Assembly (NCBI RefSeq): GCF_029338315.1
Contig: NZ_CP119794.1
Location: 3,162,001 to 3,226,000 of the forward strand
Direction of reading: 5' to 3'
Source: Haloarcula regularis
GTDB lineage: Archaea; Halobacteriota; Halobacteria; Halobacteriales; Haloarculaceae
Length of the DNA: 64,000 nt
Shown here in pieces: positions 26,746-36,785 of this stretch. How positions within the stretch are numbered: position 1 is the first letter of the stretch; each line of letters opens with the position of its first letter. Under the pieces are notes generated by a model, which was not told where the DNA came from, ran no database searches, and was given only the letters and a program-made list of their open reading frames with translations. The position numbers were made by a program, and so were the translations under genes.

Positions 26746-27392
26746 CCGACGCCCGGGCGTTCTACGGGCGCTGGGCGTCCGTCTACGATCGACTGGCGAG
26801 CGCGCCGCTCGTCGGCGACTGGCGCGAGCGGGCCGCCGACGCGCTCGACCTCGAGACGGGCGACACCGTCGTCGAGATGGGATGTGGGTCCGGTGCGAAC
26901 GTGCCCGCCCTCCGCCGGCGCGTCGGCCCGGAGGGCCACGTCGTGGGGCTTGACCTGACTCGCGAGATGCTCCTGCGCGCGCGGCGCCACCCCGACCGGG
27001 TGGACGGCCGCGTCGACTACGTCCAGGCCGACGCCGCCCGGCCCCCCATCGCGGGTGCCGACGCCGTCCTCTCGACGTTCGTCGCGGGTATCTTTGCCGA
27101 TCCGGCAGCGGCCGTCGACGCCTGGTGTGACTGCGTGCGACCCGGGGGCCGCGTCGCGCTACTGAACTTCCAGCGCAGCGACCGCGCTCTCGCGGCGCCG
27201 CTGAACGTCGCCTTCGAGGGATTCGTCCGCCTCTCCGCGCCGGGGACGCGGCTCTCGCGGCAGTCACACGCCAGCGCCTTCGAACAGCGCGTCGCCCGCG
27301 CCCGCGAGCGACTCACCCAGCGGACGGTGGCCCGCCGCTATGATACGTTAGCCGGGGGGTTCCTGGGGCTGGTCTCCGGCCGGGTCCCGTAG
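26742..27392 (+). CDS. Class I SAM-dependent methyltransferase
   Basis: 216 residues, GTG start overlapping the HTH-ThiN stop (GTGA), hence translationally coupled. SAM motifs are VVEMGCGSGANVPALRRRVG and HVVGLDLTREMLLRAR; YVQADAARPPIAGADAVLST and VRPGGRVALLNFQRS follow. It resembles UbiE/Coq5-like haloarchaeal methyltransferases. The substrate is unknown; coupling with a thiamine regulator may be coincidental. Confidence 0.78.
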   Translation: MTDARAFYGRWASVYDRLASAPLVGDWRERAADALDLETGDTVVEMGCGSGANVPALRRRVGPEGHVVGLDLTREMLLRARRHPDRVDGRVDYVQADAARPPIAGADAVLSTFVAGIFADPAAAVDAWCDCVRPGGRVALLNFQRSDRALAAPLNVAFEGFVRLSAPGTRLSRQSHASAFEQRVARARERLTQRTVARRYDTLAGGFLGLVSGRVP

Positions 27393-27395
27393 GCC

Positions 27396-27917
27396 TCAGC
27401 TCGTTCCCGACTCAGTGGGCGGGAGGGCGGCCGACGTCGCCAGCGCCTCGGCCCCGTCGCCGGGCGCTTCGAGCGCGTCCAGGAGGTCAGGAATCGTCCA
27501 CGTCCGTGACCCGTCGGTGCATGGGTAGATGCCGACGATGTCGCCGTCCTCGTAGGCGGCGGCCAGCATCATCGGGGTCGTCAGCACCGTCTCGCTCCCG
27601 CCCACTAGGAGCGAGGCGGTCCGCGTCTCGAAGGGCGGCCGGAGGCTCAGCTGGTGGTCCTCGGCCCACTCCTCGAAGACCTCGATGGTCTCCAGCAGTT
27701 CGCTCTGCCGGTTCCGCCCACCGACGACGATCTCCTCGGGCCAGGTCGTCACCGTGAAGTCCGCGAGCACACCGGCCGAACGCAGGCCGCTCAGGCGGTC
27801 GATGACGGTCGTCCGGGGGCCACACACCGGCCGACGCGTCCAGAGCGCGACCTCCAGGTCGTTCGCGCGTCCGTCGACCTCGACGGGTGTTTCACTTCGG
27901 GTTGTTTCGTTCGACAT
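27396..27917 (-). CDS. HTH_63-like haloarchaeal regulatory protein
   Basis: 173 residues. TTVIDRLSGLRSAGVLADFTVT near the start, then FEEWAEDHQLSLRPPFETR, TPMMLAAAYEDGDIVGIYPC and the end WTIPDLLDALE match a haloarchaeal family with a divergent helix-turn-helix (HTH_63). Function is unknown beyond a likely DNA-binding role. It is convergent with the methyltransferase, with 3 bases between stops. The upstream gap to thi4 (27918-28025) is AT-rich and carries its promoter. Confidence 0.65.
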   Translation of the reverse strand: MSNETTRSETPVEVDGRANDLEVALWTRRPVCGPRTTVIDRLSGLRSAGVLADFTVTTWPEEIVVGGRNRQSELLETIEVFEEWAEDHQLSLRPPFETRTASLLVGGSETVLTTPMMLAAAYEDGDIVGIYPCTDGSRTWTIPDLLDALEAPGDGAEALATSAALPPTESGTS

Positions 27918-28025
27918 CGGTTGTCAATCGTACACATATATCTTATACTAGTAGTTAATCGTTTGGGTAATTGTGGTATTAGTGCTGGTACGAGGACTAA
28001 TATGGCGGAAAACTGGGGTCGCCAG

Positions 28026-28947
28026 TCAGTCGTCGGCCGGGGCCGGCGTCGTCTGTGAGAGTTCGACCCGGTCGGCGTCGACACCCAGTTCGTCGAGGGC
28101 GACCTGTGCGGCCTTCTTTCCCGAGACGAGCATCGCGCCGAAGGTGGGACCCATCCGCGGGAGGCCATGGGTCGTCGCCGTCGCCATTCCCGTCGCTATC
28201 AACCCCTCGTGGACGAGGCCGGTCTCCTCGACGACGGCGTCCTCGCTCTCGCTGACCCACATCGAGTCGTGGCCGGGCGAGTCGTGACCGGGCGCGCCGT
28301 AGGTGTCGGCGTCGGTCTGGTCCATCCCCGCGTCACCGGCCTCGACGTCGATCCCCTCGAGGACCCCTCGCTCGTCGAGTTTCTTCACCGCCATCGCGTC
28401 GTGTCCGGTGGCGTCGACGACCAGCTCCGACTCGACGGCGATGGGGTCGACGCAGGTGATCTCGCGGGGCAGCGCGTGGACCGGCGTCCAGTTCATCACG
28501 ACGCCGCCGACGCGGTGGTTCTCGCGGACGACGACGTCGGTAAACTCCGTCATGTTCTGTATCTTCGCCCGCGTCACAGGCCGCTTTGATGAGGCCCGAA
28601 CAGGCCTGGGGGCCGTCCGCGAGGTATAGTCCCTCGGTGTCGCGGGCCGGCTCGTAGTCGACGTCGAGGTCAATGAGGACCTCCTGGGCCGGGTCCCGCA
28701 CGGTCACCTTGTTCATCAGGAAGCCGCCGAGCCAGAACCCGCCGCCGAGGTAGTTGTTCTTCTCGACGACCATCGTCTCGACGCCGCGCTCGGCGAGTTC
28801 TTTCGCCGCCATCAACCCGGACGGCCCCCCGCCGACGACGACGACCTGCGTGTCGGAGAACTCGAGGAACTCCTCGCTCCACTCCTGGCCGATCGCGTGC
28901 GTGACGTCCGCTTCGTCCACGTCGCTGAACTTGTCGAACTGACGCAT
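28026..28947 (-). CDS. thi4: Thi4 thiazole synthase, frame broken once
   Basis: Makes the adenylated thiazole of thiamine from NAD and glycine. The first frame from 28947 codes [15 protein letters not shown], the dinucleotide-binding [20 protein letters not shown] and [16 protein letters not shown]. Near 28566 the frame shifts by one (one extra or two missing bases) and continues [20 protein letters not shown] to the end TPAPADD. The sulfur-donor position has cysteine (REITCVDP, Cys165 if one base is skipped), the suicidal Cys-type, not the His-type of methanogens. A run change G5 to G3 would explain the break. Likely functional in life. Confidence 0.88.
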
Positions 28948-28952
28948 ACCAC

Positions 28953-28965
28953 GTGATAATATCAC
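28953..28965. promoter_or_regulatory. Inverted repeat over the thi4 start region
   Basis: GTGATA and TATCAC flank a single A (13 bases), 5-18 bases upstream of the thi4 ATG. A TATA-like TTTGTAC (minus strand, 28973-28979) places the transcription start inside or next to this repeat, the typical position of an archaeal repressor site. The ThiR-like protein at 25849 is the obvious candidate ligand; not proven. Confidence 0.45.
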
Positions 28966-29088
28966 TGGGTGGTACAAAGGCGTTCTGGTGACTGGGACCT
29001 GGATACTCCGGGAGCACGAAATTTCACTTAAAACCCATGCCACTCGGTGGTTTCAGGACTATCGGTCGAATCCGAGTAGTGTGTGGTA

Positions 29089-30510
29089 ATGTCTACCGAG
29101 ACAGGAACCACGTACACAGTCGACACGGAACCGACTGCCAGGAGCATCGAGGAGGTAGACCTCCACGAGACCGACCCGCGCCCCGTCCTGAAGTTCGTCG
29201 TCGCCTTCCTCATCGGCGGCGTCTTCTTCCTCCTGCCGGTTCCCTACCAGGGGGAGGTGACGGTGCCCTTCGACATCGTGGTCAGCACCGTCACCGAGAC
29301 GTTCCCGGACGCGGTCGGCGTCTACTCGCTGGCCATCATCGTCGCCGGCGGGGTACTGACGACGGCCGCGATGCTCAACGACGGGGAGGCGGCGGGCTAC
29401 GACCTCTCGTACTTCGAGACGTCGACGGTCTTCTGGGCGCTGCGCGTGGCCGGCCTCGTGCTCGCGCCGGTGATGTTCTTCAAACTCGGTCCCGGCTGGC
29501 TCCACACGCCGGGGACCGGCGGGCTGATGTGGGGGACGCTGGTGTACAGCGTCGGCGTCATCATCCCTATCGGCGCCATCTTCATCACCATCTTCGTCGA
29601 ACTCGGCGGCCTGGAGTTCGTCGGGACGCTCGCCCGACCGGTGATGAAACCGCTGTTCAGAGTGCCCGGCCGGGCCGCCCTCGACAGCCTCGCCTCCTGG
29701 GTCGGCTCGTACAGCGTCGGCCTCTATGTCACTCGCAACGTCTTCGAGGCGGGCGGCTACCACAAGCGCGACGTGTTCACCATCGCGACGTGTTTCTCGA
29801 CGGTCTCGATCGGGTTCGTCGGCGTCGTCGCCGCCACCCTCGAGATGCTGCCGAAGTTCCCGCTGATCTTCGGCGCGTACTTCCTCTGTGTCGTCGTCAC
29901 CGGCGTGATCCTCGTCCGCCTCCCGCCCATCTCGACGACGCCCGACGAGTACATCGCCGAACCCGACCCCGAGGTCGCCTTCTCCGGGGGCGTCACCGAC
30001 TACGTCCGGCTCGCCGTCAGCGAGGCGGTCGGGAAGGCAAAGGAGGGCGAGACGTTCGCCCAGGCCGCGAAACGCGGCTTCGTCGACGGCCTGAAACTCA
30101 CCAGCCTCATCCTGGGGACCATCCTCGCGGTCGGCCTGGCCGCGACGCTCCTCTCCGCGAACACGCCCGTCTTCGACATCCTCGGTCGTCCGCTGACGCC
30201 GATCATCGCCGCGCTCGGCATCCCCAACGCCGAGACCGTCGCGCCGGCGACCATCGTCGGCATCACCGAGATGTACGTCCCGGTCCTCCTGGTCACCGAG
30301 ACGGCGACGAAGGCCAAGTTCTTCATCGCCGTCCTCTCGGTGTCACAGCTCATCTTCTTTTCCAGCGTCGGCCCGATGATCATGGACATGTTCAGCGACG
30401 TGCCGGTCCGTTTCCGCGACCTCGTCGCGCTGTTCGTGATGCGGACGATCATCCTCGTCCCGCTCATCGCCGGCATCACCCACGCCGTCGCCGCGCTGGG
30501 CCTCCTATAG
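29089..30510 (+). CDS. YjiH family (nucleoside-recognition/gate domain) transporter
   Basis: 473 residues, about ten membrane helices. The YjiH/gate-domain pattern includes FVGTLARPVMKPLFRVPGRA followed by SWVGSYSVGLYVTRNVFEAG, and a second gate-like half LVALFVMRTIILVPLIAGI. IPNAETVAPATIVGITEMYV resembles nucleoside/histidine-type permeases. Its place next to the hut genes suggests import of histidine, urocanate or a related amine; this is inference. The ATG at 29089 is chosen over GTG 29083. It is convergent with the Bat-type regulator, overlapping by 6 bases. Confidence 0.75.
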   Translation: MSTETGTTYTVDTEPTARSIEEVDLHETDPRPVLKFVVAFLIGGVFFLLPVPYQGEVTVPFDIVVSTVTETFPDAVGVYSLAIIVAGGVLTTAAMLNDGEAAGYDLSYFETSTVFWALRVAGLVLAPVMFFKLGPGWLHTPGTGGLMWGTLVYSVGVIIPIGAIFITIFVELGGLEFVGTLARPVMKPLFRVPGRAALDSLASWVGSYSVGLYVTRNVFEAGGYHKRDVFTIATCFSTVSIGFVGVVAATLEMLPKFPLIFGAYFLCVVVTGVILVRLPPISTTPDEYIAEPDPEVAFSGGVTDYVRLAVSEAVGKAKEGETFAQAAKRGFVDGLKLTSLILGTILAVGLAATLLSANTPVFDILGRPLTPIIAALGIPNAETVAPATIVGITEMYVPVLLVTETATKAKFFIAVLSVSQLIFFSSVGPMIMDMFSDVPVRFRDLVALFVMRTIILVPLIAGITHAVAALGLL

Positions 30511-31149
30511 GTACTCGACCAGTGCGTCGGCCAGCTTCTTCTCCGCCCGCCGCAAGTGGTCCTCCGCCGTTCGGCGCTCCACGCCCACGCGCTCCGCGAC
30601 AGCCGCCGTCGTCGTCTCCCGTGGCAACTCGTAGTAGCCGTGGTCGTAGGCGGTGAGGAACACCTCACGCTGGCGGGCCGAGAGGTCCGGCAACACGGCG
30701 TCGACCGTCAGCAGCGGGGCATCGGGGGTCACCGAGCTGACCTCGCGCTTCGTCTCGACGGTGACGTCGAAGTCCGCCGCCAGCGCCCGGTAGACCCCCG
30801 CCAGCGAGTCCGCGGTCAGCGCGAGCACGCGGACCAGTTTCCCGCCCTCGGCGTACTTCAGCGGCGGGACGAGCAGACACCCCTCCGCTGCCAGATAGCC
30901 CTCGACGTTGTCGTCTAAGTGCGACTTCAGACAGTCCTCGGTGACCAGCACCTGCTCGTCACCGCTTTCCAGTCGATCTCCGATACCGACGGTCCGCCGG
31001 ACCTCCTCGATGACGTCCTCGACGTCGCGGCCGCTGACGTGGAGCAGGTCGCTGTGGTCGTTACACCACAGTTCGACGATGGTTCCGGTGCCGTCCGTCG
31101 CCTGCTCGTAGGCACCGTCGCCGTAGATGCGGAAGACGGCCTCGTACAT
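30505..31149 (-). CDS. Bat-type HTH-10 regulator, probable hut regulator
   Basis: 214 residues. An N-terminal sensing domain ([20 protein letters not shown]) precedes the HTH-10 domain: [23 protein letters not shown] and [21 protein letters not shown]. It is divergent from hutU with 82 bases between starts and is therefore the best candidate to control hutUGIH. The ATG at 31149 is used; an upstream in-frame ATG at 31167 overlaps the TATA region. Confidence 0.85.
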   Translation of the reverse strand: MYEAVFRIYGDGAYEQATDGTGTIVELWCNDHSDLLHVSGRDVEDVIEEVRRTVGIGDRLESGDEQVLVTEDCLKSHLDDNVEGYLAAEGCLLVPPLKYAEGGKLVRVLALTADSLAGVYRALAADFDVTVETKREVSSVTPDAPLLTVDAVLPDLSARQREVFLTAYDHGYYELPRETTTAAVAERVGVERRTAEDHLRRAEKKLADALVEYL

Positions 31150-31217
31150 GGGCACGGATTCACACACCGCATTTAAAAGTATGTCCGAACGGAGAGTATC
31201 TGCTATCCGATTCGACG

Positions 31218-31230
31218 CCGTATGTTACGG
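31218..31230. promoter_or_regulatory. Inverted repeat before hutU
   Basis: CCGTA and TACGG with TGT between end one base before the hutU ATG. ATTTAAAAG at 31169-31177 is a likely TATA box for one or both divergent genes. The repeat may be the binding site of the Bat-type regulator; inference only. Confidence 0.4.
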
Positions 31231-31231
31231 T

Positions 31232-32974
31232 ATGGCACAGCAACCGTCGACCGACACGGACAGCGGTGTCGGTACCCCCTCCGAGCAGTGGTACGACTAC
31301 CAGGGCGCACCGACCGGCACGGACATCGAGTGCGAGGGCTGGCGACAGGAGGCCGCCCTCCGGATGCTGAACAACAACCTCGACCCCGAGGTCGGCGAGC
31401 GGCCCGAGGACCTCGTCGTCTACGGTGGCACCGGCCGCGCGGCCCGCTCGTGGGACGCCTACGACGCTATCATGGCCGAACTCCGCGAACTGGGCGACAC
31501 CGAGACGCTGCTGGTCCAGAGCGGCAAGCCCGTGGGCCGTTTCGAGACTCACGAGATGGCTCCCCGAGTTCTCATCGCGAACTCGAACCTCGTCGGCAAG
31601 TGGGACAACTGGGAGCACTTCCACGAGCTCGAGGCGAAGGGACTCATCATGTACGGCCAGATGACTGCCGGGTCGTGGGCCTACATCGGCACCCAAGGCA
31701 TCATCCAGGGGACATACGAGACCCTGGCCGCGCTGGCGCGCGAACACTACCCAGATAACGATGGCCTGCGAGGGAAGATTGTCGTCACCGGTGGCCTCGG
31801 CGGGATGGGCGGCGCCCAGCCGCTCGCGGTGACGATGAACCACGGGGTCTGCATCGCGGCGGAGGTCGACGAGGACCGCATCGACCGCCGCATCGAGACC
31901 GGCTACTGCCAGGAGAAGACCGACGACTTAGACGAGGCCATCGAACGCGCACGGGCGGCCGCCGAGGCCGGCGAGGCCTACAGCGTCGGCGTCCACGTGA
32001 ACGCCGCCGACATGCTCGAGGCGATGCTCGAACGCGACTTCGTCCCCGACGTCGTCACCGACCAGACGAGCGCGCACGACGAACTCGAGGGGTACTACCC
32101 GTCGGGCTACACCGTCGCGGAGGCCGACGCCCTGCGCGAGCGCGACCCGGAGACTTACGTCGAGGAGAGCATGGATACGATGGCACGCCACGTCGAGGGT
32201 ATCCTCGAGATGCAGGACCGCGGCGCCATCGCCTTCGAGTACGGCAACAACATCCGCGGCCAGGTCCAGGACCACCGCGGCCTGGCGGACGCCTTCGACT
32301 TCCCGGGGTTCGTCCCCGCGTACATCCGCCCGCTGTTCTGCGAGGGCAAGGGCCCGTTCCGGTGGGCCGCGCTCTCTGGCGACCCCGAGGACATCTACCG
32401 GACCGACGACGCCGTCCGGGAGCTGTTCCCCGAGAAGGAGTCCCTGCACCGCTGGATCGACCTCGCCCAGGAGCAGGTCTCCTTCCAGGGCCTTCCCTCG
32501 CGGGTCTGCTGGCTGGGCTACGCCTCGGAGGACGGCCTCACTGAGCGCGCCCGCTTCGCGCTGCGAATCAACGAACTCGTCGCCGAGGGCGAGATTTCGG
32601 CGCCCATCGTCGTCACCCGCGACCACTTAGACGCCGGGAGCGTCGCCTCCCCCAACCGGGAGACCGAAGCGATGCGCGACGGCTCCGACGCCGTCGCCGA
32701 CTGGCCCATCCTGAACGCCCTGCTGAACTGCGCGGCCGGCGCTGACATCGTCAGCGTCCACGACGGCGGCGGCGTCGGCATCGGGAACGCCCTCCACACG
32801 AACAACCACGTCGTGCTGGACGGGACCGACCGCGCCGCCGAGAAAGCGCGGCGGGTGTTCACGACGGACCCGGGGATGGGCGTGATACGCCACGCCGACG
32901 CCGGCTACGAGGAGGCGCTGGACCGCGCCGAGGCCGACGACGTCGCCATCCCGATGCGGGACCGGGACCGATGA
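31232..32974 (+). CDS. hutU: Urocanate hydratase
   Basis: Second step of histidine degradation, NAD-dependent. 580 residues. [61 protein letters not shown] for NAD binding and EYGNNIRGQ are urocanase signatures; the family's catalytic cysteine is in [18 protein letters not shown] 31232 gives a short acidic N-terminus. The stop overlaps hutG by 4 bases (ATGA). Confidence 0.95.
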   Translation: MAQQPSTDTDSGVGTPSEQWYDYQGAPTGTDIECEGWRQEAALRMLNNNLDPEVGERPEDLVVYGGTGRAARSWDAYDAIMAELRELGDTETLLVQSGKPVGRFETHEMAPRVLIANSNLVGKWDNWEHFHELEAKGLIMYGQMTAGSWAYIGTQGIIQGTYETLAALAREHYPDNDGLRGKIVVTGGLGGMGGAQPLAVTMNHGVCIAAEVDEDRIDRRIETGYCQEKTDDLDEAIERARAAAEAGEAYSVGVHVNAADMLEAMLERDFVPDVVTDQTSAHDELEGYYPSGYTVAEADALRERDPETYVEESMDTMARHVEGILEMQDRGAIAFEYGNNIRGQVQDHRGLADAFDFPGFVPAYIRPLFCEGKGPFRWAALSGDPEDIYRTDDAVRELFPEKESLHRWIDLAQEQVSFQGLPSRVCWLGYASEDGLTERARFALRINELVAEGEISAPIVVTRDHLDAGSVASPNRETEAMRDGSDAVADWPILNALLNCAAGADIVSVHDGGGVGIGNALHTNNHVVLDGTDRAAEKARRVFTTDPGMGVIRHADAGYEEALDRAEADDVAIPMRDRDR

Positions 32975-33912
32975 CACGGCTGACCGAGCCAGCGGCGTGG
33001 GAGGGCCCCTCCAGCGACCCGAACGACGAGCAGTTCGGGGACGTCGTCGAGCGGGCGACCCTCGAGACGGCGGGCGAGTACGACGCCGTCCTCGTCGGCG
33101 AACCCTACGACGGCGCCGTCCTCGGCCGGACGGGCGCACGCGAGGGCCCGGCGGCTATCCGCCGGGAACTCGCGGCGACGAAGACCCACCACGTGGCGCA
33201 CGGCCCGGTCACGTCGGTGGCCGACCTGGGCGACGTCGCGATTCCGGAACCCGACGCACCCTCCGAGAGCGACGTCGTCCAGGCCCAGACGGCCGTCCGC
33301 GAGGTCACGTCCCGGATTCACGGCCAGAATACGCTCCCGGTGTTCCTCGGGGGCGACAACTCGCTGACGTTCCCCAACGCAGCGCCGCTGCTGACCCACA
33401 ACACGCTGGGCGCGCTCAGCTTCGACGCGCACCTCGACTGCCGGGCCGTCGGTGACGCGCCCACGAGCGGCACGCCGTACCGACAACTCCACGAGGCCGG
33501 CCTCGACGCCTTCGCCGTCGTCGGCGCGCGCCACTTCGAGACCTCGACCGCGTATCACGACTACGCTCGCGAGCAGGGCGGGACCGTCCTGACCGCCGAC
33601 GAGGTGGCCGACGACCCGCTGGACGCTGTCGACGCGGCGCTCGACTCGCTGGGCGACGTGGACGCCGTCTACGTCAGCCTGGACATGGACGTGCTGGACG
33701 CCGCGGCCGCGCCCGGCGTGAGCGCCCCGACGCCGGGCGGCCTCACGACCCGCGAACTCTTCCGGATGCTCGGCCGCGTAGGTGGCGAGGAGCGCGTCGC
33801 TGGCTTCGAGGTGGTCGAGTGCGCACCGCCGTTAGACGACGGGACACAGACCGCACGCGCCGGGGCCCGCGCCGTCGCGCACTTCCTCAGCGGCCTCGGG
33901 GGGCGACGATGA
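32971..33912 (+). CDS. hutG: Formiminoglutamase (arginase family)
   Basis: Fourth step: hydrolysis of formiminoglutamate to glutamate and formamide, using two Mn ions. 313 residues. [11 protein letters not shown] replaces the family's GGDHS, so the first Mn-ligand His is Asn130. SFDAHLDCR and [17 protein letters not shown] keep the other ligands. ATGA overlaps tie it to hutU and hutI. The substitution may be a subgroup feature or reduce one metal site. Confidence 0.9.
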   Translation: MTRLTEPAAWEGPSSDPNDEQFGDVVERATLETAGEYDAVLVGEPYDGAVLGRTGAREGPAAIRRELAATKTHHVAHGPVTSVADLGDVAIPEPDAPSESDVVQAQTAVREVTSRIHGQNTLPVFLGGDNSLTFPNAAPLLTHNTLGALSFDAHLDCRAVGDAPTSGTPYRQLHEAGLDAFAVVGARHFETSTAYHDYAREQGGTVLTADEVADDPLDAVDAALDSLGDVDAVYVSLDMDVLDAAAAPGVSAPTPGGLTTRELFRMLGRVGGEERVAGFEVVECAPPLDDGTQTARAGARAVAHFLSGLGGRR

Positions 33913-35153
33913 CCGGCCTCGACGCGGTGGTCCACGGCGCCGGCGAACTCGTCGTCGGGCCGGCCGACGACGGCCGGACGCTCGAATCACACGCGGATGG
34001 CGCGGTGGCCGTCGTCGACGGGCGAGTCGCGGCGGCCGGACCCACCGACGAGGTGGTCCGGGACTTCCCGCCGGAGAACGCGACCCACGCAATCGATGCC
34101 GCCGGCCGGGCCGTCCTGCCCGGGTTCGTCGACCCGCACACCCACGCCTTGTTCGCCGGCGACCGCTCCGACGAGTTCGCGGCGAAACTGCGCGGGAAGA
34201 CCTACCAGGACATCCTCGCGGAGGGCGGCGGCATCCTCCGGACGGTCCGGGCGGTCCGCGAGGCCGACGAGGAGACGCTGCTGGCGAACCTCCGTTCCCA
34301 CCTCGATACGATGCTCGCCCACGGGACGACCACCGTCGAGGTCAAGTCGGGCTACGGGCTGGACACGGAGACGGAACTGCGGATGCTCCGCGTCATCGAG
34401 CAGGCCGACCAGACCCATCCGGTCGACGTGGTCCCGACGTTCATGGGCGCCCACGCCGTTCCCGAGGGCCGTGACGCCGAGGCCTACACTGACGAGGTGG
34501 TCGACGAGCAGCTTCCGGCCGTCGAGTCCCAGGGTATCGCGGAGTTCTGTGACGTCTTCTGCGAGGAGGGCGTCTTCTCCGTCTCGCAGTCCCGCCGTAT
34601 CCTCGAAGCTGGCGAGCGGGCGGGGCTGGTGCCGAAGATCCACGCCGAGGAGCTCGCCCACATCGGGGGCACGCAACTCGCGGCGGAGCTGGGTGCGGCC
34701 AGCGCCGACCACCTGCTGCACGCGACCGGGGACGACGTCGACGCACTCGTGGAGGCGGACGTGACGCCGGTCCTCCTGCCCGGCACGGCCTTCGGTCTCG
34801 GAGCCGAGTTCGCAGATGCCCAGGCGTTCCTCGAGGCGGGCGCGCCCGTGGCGGTGGCGACGGACTTCAACCCGAACTGCCACAGCCACAGCATGGGCTT
34901 TGCCCTGGCGCTGTCCTGCGTCGAGATGCGGCTGACGCCCGCCGAGGCGCTGGTCGCCGGGACGCGCAACGCCGCGCTCGCACTCGACCGGACCGACGGT
35001 CTGGGGACGCTCCGGCCGGGTGCGCACGGCGACGCCCTCGTGCTCGACGCCCCGACCCACGTCCACGTCCCCTACCAGTACGGGACGAACGTCGTCGAGA
35101 CAGTGCTGAAAGGCGGCGCGGTCGTCCACGACGAGGGCACCCCAACCTATTGA
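33909..35153 (+). CDS. hutI: Imidazolonepropionase
   Basis: Third step: opens the imidazolone ring. 414 residues. FVDPHTHALFAGDRSDEFAA carries the metal HxH, VEVKSGYGLDTETELRML and TFMGAHAVPEGR follow, KIHAEELAHIGGTQLAAELG and ATDFNPNCHSHSMGFALALS complete the amidohydrolase site. The ATG at 33909 overlaps the hutG stop (ATGA); the frame upstream to 33819 is shadow sequence. Confidence 0.95.
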   Translation: MTGLDAVVHGAGELVVGPADDGRTLESHADGAVAVVDGRVAAAGPTDEVVRDFPPENATHAIDAAGRAVLPGFVDPHTHALFAGDRSDEFAAKLRGKTYQDILAEGGGILRTVRAVREADEETLLANLRSHLDTMLAHGTTTVEVKSGYGLDTETELRMLRVIEQADQTHPVDVVPTFMGAHAVPEGRDAEAYTDEVVDEQLPAVESQGIAEFCDVFCEEGVFSVSQSRRILEAGERAGLVPKIHAEELAHIGGTQLAAELGAASADHLLHATGDDVDALVEADVTPVLLPGTAFGLGAEFADAQAFLEAGAPVAVATDFNPNCHSHSMGFALALSCVEMRLTPAEALVAGTRNAALALDRTDGLGTLRPGAHGDALVLDAPTHVHVPYQYGTNVVETVLKGGAVVHDEGTPTY

Positions 35154-35177
35154 CCCGCCACCCGCGTACGTGACGGT

Positions 35178-36761
35178 ATGGCAGACGAAGACGGCACGGG
35201 CGCGGTCGTCCTCGACGGCGCGTCCCTGACCCCAGCGGACGTGGTCGCCGTGGCCCGCGAGGGCGCGACCGTCGAGATCGGCGAGGACGCCCGCGAGGCG
35301 GTCCGCGAGTCCCGCGAGCGCGTCGAGACGGTCCTCGAGAGCGGCGAGGCGGTCTACGGCGTCAACACCGGGTTCGGCGACCTGGTCGACCAGCGCATCC
35401 CCGAGGACGACCTCGAGTCCCTGCAGGTGAACCTGTTGCGGAGCCACGCCGCCGGCGCCGGCCGCGAGCTGACCCGCGAGGCGGTCCGGGCGATGCTGCT
35501 CGCACGCGTCAACGCCCTCGTGAAGGGATATTCCGGCGTCCGCGAGCGCGTGGTCAACCTGCTGGTGAACATGCTGAACGCCGGCGTCCACCCGGTCGTC
35601 CCCTCCCGGGGGAGTCTCGGCGCGAGCGGCGACCTCGCGCCGCTGGCGCACATGTCGCTGGTGCTCATCGGTGAGGGAGACGCCCGCGTCGCCGGCGACA
35701 GGCTCGCCGGCGCGACGGCGCTGGCCACCGCCGGCCTCGAGCCGCTGACGCTCCGAGCCAAGGAGGGCCTGGCGCTGATCAACGGCACGCAACTGACCGT
35801 CGGACTCGCGGCGCTCGCGGTCCACGACGCCGCCGTGACGCTCCGGAGCGCAGACGTGGCCGGCGCGCTCACCACGGAGGTGACGCTGAGTTCGACCGTC
35901 CCGAGCCACGAGGCCATCGCCGCAGTCCGCCCGCACCCGGGCCAGGCCGCGAGCGCACGCAACGTCCGTCGGCTCACCGCCGACTCCGACGTCGTCGAGT
36001 CCCACCGTAACTGCGACCGGGTCCAGGACGCCTACTCGCTGCGCTGTCTCCCGCAGGTCCACGGCGCTGTCCGGGACGCCATCTCGCACCTCCGCGAGGC
36101 CGTCGAGACGGAGCTCAACAGTGCCACCGACAACCCGCTGCTGTTCGCTCGCGCGGACGCTCCCGACCGGGCCAGCGGGACCGGGGACGCGGCGGTGCTC
36201 TCGGCCGGGAACTTCCACGGCGAACCGCTCGCGCTCCGCCTGGACTACGTGGCGAGCGCGCTGACGGAACTGGCGGCCATCACCGAACGGCGCGTCGACC
36301 GCATGTTGAACCCGAACGTCCAGGAGTCCCACCTCCCGCCCTTCCTCACCGAACAGAGCGGACTGATGTCGGGCTACATGATCGCCCAGTATACCGCCGC
36401 GGCGCTGCTCAACGAGTGCCGGTCGTCCGGTCGCCCCTCGGTCGACTCGACGCCGGTCAGCGGCAACCAGGAGGACCACGTCAGCATGAGCGGGCAGTCG
36501 GCGCTCTCCGTCCGCTCGGTCCTCGAGAACGTCCGGACCGTGGTCGCCATCGAACTGCTCTGTGCCGCTCAGGGGGAGGAGTTCCTCGACGACGACCTAG
36601 CGCTCGGGGCAGGCACCGCCATCGCCTACGAGACGGTCAGGGATGTCGTGCCGAAACTCGAGGCCGACCGGGCGGTCCACGAGGACATCGACCGCGCGCG
36701 GACGCTCGTCGCTGAGGGGCTGCTCGTCGATCGGGTCAGCGACGCCGTCGACCTGGAGTGA
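35178..36761 (+). CDS. hutH: Histidine ammonia-lyase
   Basis: First step: histidine to urocanate plus ammonia. 527 residues. The self-made MIO cofactor comes from Ala149-Ser150-Gly151 in RGSLGASGDLAPLAH. YGVNTGFGDLV near residue 55 and LLFARADAP and NQEDHVSMSG later are further family motifs. 24 bases separate it from hutI. It is convergent with the CoA pair downstream. Confidence 0.95.
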   Translation: MADEDGTGAVVLDGASLTPADVVAVAREGATVEIGEDAREAVRESRERVETVLESGEAVYGVNTGFGDLVDQRIPEDDLESLQVNLLRSHAAGAGRELTREAVRAMLLARVNALVKGYSGVRERVVNLLVNMLNAGVHPVVPSRGSLGASGDLAPLAHMSLVLIGEGDARVAGDRLAGATALATAGLEPLTLRAKEGLALINGTQLTVGLAALAVHDAAVTLRSADVAGALTTEVTLSSTVPSHEAIAAVRPHPGQAASARNVRRLTADSDVVESHRNCDRVQDAYSLRCLPQVHGAVRDAISHLREAVETELNSATDNPLLFARADAPDRASGTGDAAVLSAGNFHGEPLALRLDYVASALTELAAITERRVDRMLNPNVQESHLPPFLTEQSGLMSGYMIAQYTAAALLNECRSSGRPSVDSTPVSGNQEDHVSMSGQSALSVRSVLENVRTVVAIELLCAAQGEEFLDDDLALGAGTAIAYETVRDVVPKLEADRAVHEDIDRARTLVAEGLLVDRVSDAVDLE

Positions 36762-36785
36762 CCATCGCGCCGCCGCCTCCGTCGC

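Noticed and set aside
27918..28025. Possible riboswitch (TPP type) next to thi4
   Set aside because: The gap lies after thi4, not in its leader; no conserved TPP aptamer motif was seen, and HTH-ThiN regulation explains the context better.
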